From positions 310,001 to 374,000 of the forward strand of contig SNVD02010475.1 of the NCBI GenBank assembly GCA_013180625.2: 64,000 nucleotides of DNA, read 5' to 3'. Made by a program: the position numbers and the translations under genes. Under the pieces are notes generated by a model. That model was not told where the DNA came from. It saw only the letters and a program-made list of their open reading frames with translations, and searched no databases. The DNA is from Boswellia sacra (taxonomy: Eukaryota > Streptophyta > Magnoliopsida > Sapindales > Burseraceae). Positions 60,501-64,000 of this stretch are shown here, piece after piece (within the stretch, counting starts at the first letter, position 1; each line of letters begins with the position of its first letter).

Positions 60501-62631
60501 AGAAGTTGATTGAAGTAAAAAATGTAGAATATTTATGACATGGGCTCTAATTTTAGCAGTTCAAGTGATCCAAACGTAAGTCGGGACAAACATAGTAATG
60601 TTCTATGACAAATGCATATGCGAATATTAGCATATTATCAGACTGCAAAAGCTCATACACTGTTGCAATAAAATAAGCATAAAATCAGGATGCATGCTTG
60701 ATTCTTTTATTATGCTGGATACAAGTCCGACTTCCATTTAGTTTCAAGTCTAGAATAACACCAATTTTTTACTGTAAAAAAATTCTCACCTGACAAACAC
60801 GACCACGCCGAAGTACATCTGCAGATAAGTTGATGTATCTTAGAAAGGCTGCCGCATGACCTCGCCACCAGTTATCACCTTCAAGTGCAGGCCGTCTGAT
60901 AGGAAAAGAACTTCATGATTATTCTAACTCTTTTATTTTATTTGCGTTTATTTATTTATTTATTTTGAGTGTATGTGTTGGGGCTTGGGGTGGGTAAATT
61001 ACAGTGAAAAGAGATTTTTCGCAAGAAATTGATAAATATCTTACACATTTAAATGTGTGTTCAGAGACAATGGATTAATTTAATACCAATTGCAAGAATG
61101 ATATACAATAACATGTAAATGCTTAAAAAGCCAATCCTTGAAAAAGGGGATATAGAGGTCAAAATGTTACTCCACAGTTACATGCAAATAAGATCATTCT
61201 TGATTCTCATAATAAGTTAATAGAAATATGTAAGAGCTGCTACTCTTATGCAGGTGCAAGTTGATCCTCATTAGTTGTATCTTAGATGTGATAAATTTAA
61301 TTTAAAAAAAAAAAAAAAGAATAGGCAAACTTCGAGCAAAATAACTAATTCAAGGTTTCTCCAATTTATAAATAAGTTGGCAGCATAACTTATATTCTTT
61401 TCTATACATCCCTCTAGCAAGATTTCTACCTTTTACAGGTCCATGGAGTTAAAACCCCTTGCCTATAAAGCCATGCAAAAGGAAACAAGATAGGATTTCT
61501 TCCAACATCAAGTAATGGGCCCTGCAACACATAACTTTCACATAAGATTAACCATGGTAAACTCAGAAAACATAACTATTAAAAAAAGAAAAGTCAATGT
61601 TTATAATACTGTGTAGGCAGCTTCAGCAAATTTATGAAAAGCAGCGGCCCCCTGAAGCCGTTCTTTAGGTGCCTCCTCTAACCCTTGATAGGATATTGTG
61701 GAATGGCTATGCCTCTGCAATAGAGCTAAACCTGAAAATGAAATGCATTATTATGTTAGGCAATTTGGCAAGTAGTGGGACGAAATTGAGGGCGAATAAT
61801 CTGAGTTATGGACTGACAATAAATGCAGAAAAAAATAGAAGTCAAAACAATAGTAGCATATTTAGGCTTATTTACATAAACTTGCTTGTTATGCCTAAAG
61901 ATTTAACATTTCAATATTTATTTTCTCTAGTATGTTGTTGCATCATTGTCCTTTCTGTAATAAGGATAAACCTGGACAAATATGCTTTGTGGATATTCTT
62001 TGAAAACAACCACCCTCCGCTTTTCCTTTATGTTTTCTAGGGTAGCATGTCTAAACTTACTTTACAGACAGTCGTATATATGTTGCCATGTACTGCAAAA
62101 AGATGCGAAGTCTTCAAAGGCCAAAATACCCACCTAAATACCTCACCCCCATGGCAGCACCCAATCACCCCCCGTCCCAATATGACATCAATACTCGATT
62201 GGCATGCAACTTTAAGAGCTTGAAGGGAAAAAACTAACCAGCCAAAAGTTCCAAATGACCAGTGCCTGATGCACGATAAGTAACAAGATCACCCAGTAAC
62301 TTTGCCACTGAATAAATTTCATCTTCCTCTGAAACAGTTCTGGACCAATTATGTAAGTTGAAATTAGATGCAACCAGTCAATATATTATATCTTAATTTG
62401 AAAAGCAGACTTACAAGTATTCAACACGTCCAAAACAGCACATGACCTCACGTATCCCATGATCAAATACTTCATGATAGTGAGCTTTCCACACGTCATC
62501 TTGGGTTGCATAAAAGGACCTCCATTTTAAAACTTCAGATCCTGTAAAACACTGCACTAGTGCTACAAAACAAACCATGATCACAAATAAAATGAGTAGT
62601 TTATACTTCCACCTGCCATGGGAAGCCACAC
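42494..62631 (-). CDS. Lipase class 3 / sn-1-specific diacylglycerol lipase-like protein, 5' partial, 12 exons seen
   Basis: This gene likely encodes a membrane-associated serine lipase that removes the sn-1 acyl chain of diacylglycerol (inferred from the family; substrate untested). Exons in transcript order are 62631-62415, 62339-62239, 61731-61610, 61521-61430, 60895-60790, 49230-49046, 47408-47284, 44359-44238, 43664-43567, 43460-43195, 43055-42677 and 42569-42494, about 629 residues. Nearly all junctions are GT-AG with phase preserved. The first exon in the window follows an AG acceptor, so upstream exons lie further right; animal DAG lipases carry several membrane segments there. Visible hallmarks are a hydrophobic segment in the first exon, a CCFG stretch like the linker after the membrane part of DAG lipases, the nucleophile motif GHSLGG (Ser codon 44274-44276), a candidate catalytic Asp in LPCVD (43605-43607) and a candidate His in FLDHLP (42688-42690). 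The stop codon is 42494-42496. All three catalytic residues are present, so the gene is probably functional apart from one doubtful donor at the sixth exon. Confidence 0.93.
42677..43055 (-). CDS. Lipase exon with acidic linker and candidate catalytic His
   Basis: Acceptor CATGCCAG, donor GTATCT. An acidic insert (EIDDDDF) precedes LPGLVIHIV and finally SPSMFLDHLPWR. The His in DHLP (42688-42690) matches the third triad residue of DAG lipases. Confidence 0.9.
43195..43460 (-). CDS. Lipase exon (IVYKNEFSARLSLGSVLRL)
   Basis: Acceptor GATGCAG, donor GTCGTC (a weak but phase-correct site after AAAG). The start, with NEFSARLS, matches the conserved D-x-V-x-R-l-S type segment of class 3 lipases. 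It is followed by a charged, less conserved stretch. Confidence 0.88.
43567..43664 (-). CDS. Lipase exon with candidate catalytic Asp
   Basis: Acceptor CTTTGCAG, donor GTGATT. It encodes DLHVYAYGALPCVDSVVA. The Asp in PCVD (43605-43607) sits where class 3 lipases place the acid of the triad (family inference). Confidence 0.9.
44238..44359 (-). CDS. Lipase exon carrying the nucleophile motif GHSLGG
   Basis: Acceptor GTTGCAG, donor GTAATG. The exon encodes a short Cys-containing loop (CECDG), then VQIVGHSLGGSIAM. This is the canonical GxSxG nucleophile elbow of alpha/beta-hydrolase lipases; the Ser codon is at 44274-44276. Confidence 0.93.
44930..45310 (-). mobile_element. LINE (L1-type) 3' fragment
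   Basis: On the minus strand the residues WVLWMKRN and later LTFSSLWASI appear. They match the C-terminal tail after the zinc-binding RT domain of plant L1 elements. Several stops interrupt it. Only this tail is present, consistent with 5' truncation. Confidence 0.65.
45340..45541 (+). mobile_element. Probable LINE 3' UTR with poly(A) tail
   Basis: A T-rich, LINE-like 3' UTR ends in an A-rich run at about 45520-45541. I assign it from the tail and its position beside the RT fragments only. Confidence 0.45.
45590..46340 (+). mobile_element. Possible copia gag-protease relic
   Basis: The plus strand encodes GTSVWILDPA near 45800, resembling the W-I-L-D-S-G-A lead-in to copia protease with the catalytic SG lost. 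No LTR was found. The assignment is tentative. Confidence 0.35.
46560..46800 (+). mobile_element. LINE RT C-terminal fragment
   Basis: The plus strand encodes LALFWEIWCEKNNRVLY and VRFFAFVWAST, the same LINE tail as at 45 kb but from a different copy and in the other orientation. No 5' part of the element is present. Confidence 0.65.
47284..47408 (-). CDS. Lipase exon (GHIHPDLKRSVESSFPHYGH)
   Basis: Acceptor TGTGATAG, donor GTGAGT. It encodes HYGHLGIVEAARELF, the helix before the nucleophile strand of class 3 lipases. The first base completes a codon begun in the previous exon, which decides the phase argument for the microsatellite exon. Confidence 0.88.
49046..49230 (-). CDS. Lipase exon (VIAVRGTETPEDLITDGL) with microsatellite-disturbed 3' end
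   Basis: Acceptor GTTTCAG. The exon holds the class 3 lipase signature AVRGTETPEDLITD, with the oxyanion-hole region. After LIKH the DNA is a (CT)n run. A GT at 49071 (GTCTCT) would be the obvious end, but it is out of phase with the next exon. Reading through the run to the donor GTGTAG at 49045 restores phase and would add a short Ser-Leu repeat. I give the phase-compatible end; 49072 is the alternative. Confidence 0.8.
49047..49070. repeat. (GA)n microsatellite at an exon-intron border
   Basis: Twelve GA units on the plus strand. On the gene strand this is a CT run that begins at the expected end of a lipase exon. Confidence 0.97.
51447..51634 (-). repeat. 3' LTR of the intronic copia element
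   Basis: A 188-bp direct repeat of 58567-58756 with visible substitutions. It starts TGTTGAAGAG and ends TTTCAACA on the plus strand. Confidence 0.93.
51672..52130 (-). pseudogene. Copia RNase H
   Basis: Motifs YSDADWAGS and DRKSTSG precede 52059. After a short broken stretch come IFCDNVAA, FHKRTKHIEVDYHF and DQVGEFL. This is the copia RNase H, split by at least one frame change. Confidence 0.9.
52141..52990 (-). pseudogene. Copia reverse transcriptase
   Basis: An open stretch of 233 codons (52141-52842) contains EQPLGFV, the polymerase box YVDDIIVT (YVDD at 52616-52627), KDLGKFRYFLGIEV and TRPDI. All are standard RVT_2 motifs in copia order. The N-terminal part above 52842 is frameshifted. 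This is the best preserved piece of the element. Confidence 0.93.
53380..54225 (-). pseudogene. Copia integrase core, interrupted
   Basis: Continuing past the nested insertion, the minus strand reads FIDDHSRLIW-like residues, then a T/A run at 53905-53926 and the motif SHVPSFVLNFHTPY with VFLGYS near 53630. These are the RVE core and the segment after it in copia integrases. Frames are broken by stops and the homopolymer. Confidence 0.85.
54226..54618 (+). repeat. 5' LTR of the nested gypsy derivative
   Basis: Direct repeat of 55956-56346. It has internal repeats built on TTAGGGATTTTAACTC, a style shared with the LTRs of the 34-36 kb element. Confidence 0.93.
54621..54634 (+). promoter_or_regulatory. 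Primer-binding site of the nested gypsy derivative
   Basis: TTGGTATCAGAGCC begins three bases after the LTR end and is complementary to the 3' end of initiator-Met tRNA. Confidence 0.88.
55515..55914 (+). pseudogene. Gag start fused to chromodomain end
   Basis: The frame from 55515 encodes a gag-like coiled segment (NNRLNGLELRFTQLEQ). It changes near 55790 into RRFLVRWKG, then a stop, then TWVPKDKLRRI. The second part is the chromodomain found at the C-terminus of integrase in chromoviral gypsy elements. The intervening pol gene is deleted. A TGA directly after RWKG splits the frame. Confidence 0.85.
55956..56346 (+). repeat. 3' LTR of the nested gypsy derivative
   Basis: Second LTR copy with many point differences from the first; it is followed by the target repeat CTAAG. 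Confidence 0.93.
56347..57110 (-). pseudogene. Copia protease and pre-integrase domain
   Basis: The protease motif IIDSGASSHM is at about 56889 (DSG 56889-56897). Further downstream are HYRLGHP and CxxCQLGKH, the His-Cys GAG_pre-integrase module. The frame is then cut by the nested LTR element at 56346. Confidence 0.88.
57120..57876 (-). pseudogene. Copia gag (capsid and zinc-knuckle region)
   Basis: Gag starts at ATG 57876 (MASSMISSPR). It continues with YLTNDPPLTD and the UBN2/retrotran_gag signature around W..LQ.RF near 57,590, where the frame shifts. Basic and Cys-containing remnants follow at 57120-57200. An in-frame TAG lies early in the frame, so it is not translated intact. Confidence 0.8.
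58549..58566 (-). promoter_or_regulatory. Primer-binding site of the copia element (initiator-Met tRNA type)
   Basis: The minus strand reads TGGTATATTAGAGCAGAG. It resembles the usual TGGTATCAGAGC with a short insertion, and it directly follows the LTR end. Confidence 0.8.
58567..58756 (-). repeat. 5' LTR of the intronic copia element
   Basis: A 190-bp copy of the LTR. The primer-binding site begins at 58566 on the minus strand, immediately next to it. Confidence 0.93.
60790..60895 (-). CDS. Lipase exon before the 11.6-kb intron
   Basis: Acceptor CCTATCAG, donor GTGAGA. It encodes GDNWWRGHAAAFLRY followed by a segment ending VCQ. The next exon lies 11.6 kb away, beyond the nested retrotransposons. 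Confidence 0.87.
61430..61521 (-). CDS. Lipase exon (GPLLDVGRNP...PWTCK)
   Basis: Acceptor TGTTGCAG, donor GTAGAA. The exon encodes a segment rich in aromatic residues, with the frame continuing into the next exon through AAA-AG/A. Confidence 0.85.
61610..61731 (-). CDS. Lipase exon (GLALLQRHS...HKFAEAAYT)
   Basis: Acceptor TTTTCAG, donor GTATTA. GLALLQ corresponds to the conserved AGL.LL segment of DAG lipases; the exon ends in KFAEAAYT at the start of the lipase fold. Phase is preserved on both sides. Confidence 0.88.
62239..62339 (-). CDS. Lipase exon (SEEDEIYSVAKLLGDL)
   Basis: The exon lies between a CCAG acceptor and a GTTAGT donor. It joins in frame to the previous exon through TACTT/AACTG. 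The residues match the part of DAG lipases between the membrane region and the catalytic domain. Confidence 0.85.
62415..62631 (-). CDS. Lipase exon: hydrophobic segment and cysteine linker
   Basis: The acceptor reads TTTTGCAATGCAG and the donor is GTAAGT. Near its start the exon encodes a run rich in L, I, F, V, consistent with a membrane helix, followed by TGSEVLKW and later MCCFGRVEY. An in-frame GTG near the start could be taken for an initiator, but the clean splice acceptor just before it shows that this is an internal exon. Confidence 0.85.
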
Positions 62632-63027
62632 CTGCATTGCAAAAATAAAAGTTATCAGACAGAATAGTAAGTTTCTAGAATCAACCATCCTGTAAAGCCA
62701 GCCTTAGAACATTCTTGGTCTCATTATTAGCCTTAGATCTTTATTCAAATTCCAAACTCCAGCCTCAGCATGATTACATTTTTTTCGTTATATTCATTTA
62801 GCAAAACAAGATCAATCTTGGTAAATATTTGTTGGAAGATTTGAAGTTGACCAATTATCAGTTGTATAGCTATCTAATTTATTCTTTACAGAGAGCAGGC
62901 CACTGACTAATCACATCCATCAAATTAGGTTACCTAGTTATTCCTGATTTTATTTATTCTTGTCCACTCCAGTTGTGTGGTATATATATATACATATATA
63001 TATACATATATACATATATATGTATAC

Positions 63028-63084
<57 letters not shown>

Positions 63085-64000
63085 GAATTATATATATAGA
63101 ATTTTGTCATAGCTAGAAATCCAATGATCCAAAGCTTATCTAAAATGCAAACATGCTATATGAGCCATTGAATATCTTCTAGAGCTGCAATCTAATTGAA
63201 TCTTATAATAATTATAATTAAAAAGAATCACTGGGTGTCAAGTGCAGCAAGCCTAACTCCAATTGTTGGTTTTTCTCTCTTCCTCAAAATCCACCAATCA
63301 AAATACATCCTTTCTTCTGTAGACCACCATAGATTTGTAGTTGCTTCACTGAAAAAAAAAAAAAAAAAAAAAAAAAAGAAAGGCCAACCTAACAAACTCT
63401 ACCTGATAATCAAATAATTCCACAAAAACTCTTAGGATATTTGAAACAAAATTATACATGTTTTTCGAGTCTTTTGCTAGCTCTCTCCCTTTCTCTAGCA
63501 AAAGTAAAGTTATAAATCATCCATCTTCCAAAACAATTCCAAAGTCTCCTAACAAAATGAAGACTCCCCTTCCAGGATGTCAGGATAAAAGGCTATTATA
63601 TCAAGAACCCACTCGACGTTTAGGTTTGTGATACCATCATCAAACAAATTTGATGCATGTTCCCATCATCTAAGCTATGTAATCTCTCCAGATAAACAAA
63701 TTTACTTGATCTCTCAGCTTCACATTCTTCTAGCCCTCGTTACTCCTACATCTTATGTTCTTCGTGAAGAACTAATTGTGTATTTCGACCGGCAATCCTT
63801 ATCCTAGTTTCTCATATCAATTAAACTGCTAATCAACACTACAACAATCTGCAGGCCATGAAGTAAAAACCTCAAAAGAAATTGTTGTTGAAGTGGATTT
63901 GTCTGTTTTGTACAACCGAGGAAGACAAAGATATATACAAGAGAAAGTAAAAGCATTTTGTGATAAGTATTGGAACATATATGAAAGAGAGAAGTATTTC
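62632..64000. other. Lipase upstream intron or flank
   Basis: Lies 5' of the first exon seen. No further coding exon was recognised to the window end, so the membrane-spanning N-terminal exons are probably beyond it. It contains an AT/ATAC microsatellite and an A run at 63351-63377. Confidence 0.5.
62983..63085. repeat. (AT)n/(ATAC) microsatellite
   Basis: Alternating TATATA and ATACATAT blocks, about 100 bp. Confidence 0.95.

Larger units (their letters stand above)
49231..60789 (-). other. 11.6-kb lipase intron containing nested retrotransposons
   Basis: This intron lies between the WWRGH exon and the VRGTET exon. About 7.3 kb of it is a copia element with a gypsy derivative inside. The rest (49231-51446 and 58757-60789) is AT-rich with poly(A) runs near 50068 and 59694; I see no other gene there. 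Splicing must bridge both elements for the protein to be made. The copia element lies in the same sense as the gene, so its LTRs could contribute cryptic transcription or termination signals (inference). Confidence 0.85.

Noticed and set aside
62411..62629. Minus-strand start for the lipase at 62629
   Set aside because: The codon is GTG and a splice acceptor lies just before it, so it is an internal exon, not a gene start.

Overview
This is AT-rich nuclear DNA from a plant, most likely a eudicot; I cannot name the species. The evidence is an intron-rich gene with GT-AG junctions, LTR retrotransposons of the copia and gypsy types primed by initiator-Met tRNA, hAT-, Harbinger-, CACTA- and Mutator-like DNA transposon debris, and an endogenous pararetrovirus (Caulimoviridae) locus. 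No tRNA, rRNA or CRISPR array was seen.

Layout. 1-5 kb: noncoding repeat relics, a solo LTR (2305-3428) and one CACTA-like terminus (to 4858). 5.1-8.0 kb: a decayed, truncated copia element on the minus strand. 8.4-22.6 kb: a complex viral integration. Block A (8.45-11.87 kb, plus) has a zinc knuckle, protease, reverse transcriptase, RNase H, a second reading frame, a promoter and a primer-binding site. It runs through that site into block B (11.87-20.07 kb, plus), a nearly whole but heavily mutated genome whose polymerase is clearly different from A's. B meets an inverted, rearranged block C (20.08-22.57 kb, minus) at a point just before where the primer-binding site should be. A 1.3-kb hAT-like element sits inside the fourth to fifth codon of block B's movement-protein frame.

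22.6-42.4 kb: no recognised host gene. It holds gypsy leader and LTR relics, a gene-fragment-carrying element with long terminal inverted repeats (25.61-26.86 kb), several MITEs, a second copy of the 1.3-kb hAT-like family (30.90-32.18 kb), a young non-autonomous LTR element (34.03-35.91 kb), an old duplicated unit and a strong inverted repeat (37.19-37.62 kb).

42.49-62.63 kb, minus strand: the one clear host gene, a class 3 (sn-1 diacylglycerol lipase-like) lipase. I could place twelve coding exons with reading frame kept across the junctions, apart from one disturbed splice site. The gene continues upstream (higher coordinates). Its 11.6-kb intron contains a full-length copia element (51,447-58,756), which itself contains a deleted gypsy/chromovirus derivative (54,226-56,346). 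Another intron holds LINE tails and a possible copia relic.

How the parts relate: only the lipase looks like a working gene. Everything else is inactive or non-autonomous mobile and viral DNA layered over time. The order of insertion can be read from nesting: virus before hAT; lipase before copia before gypsy derivative; old duplication before both the LTR element and the hAT MITE.
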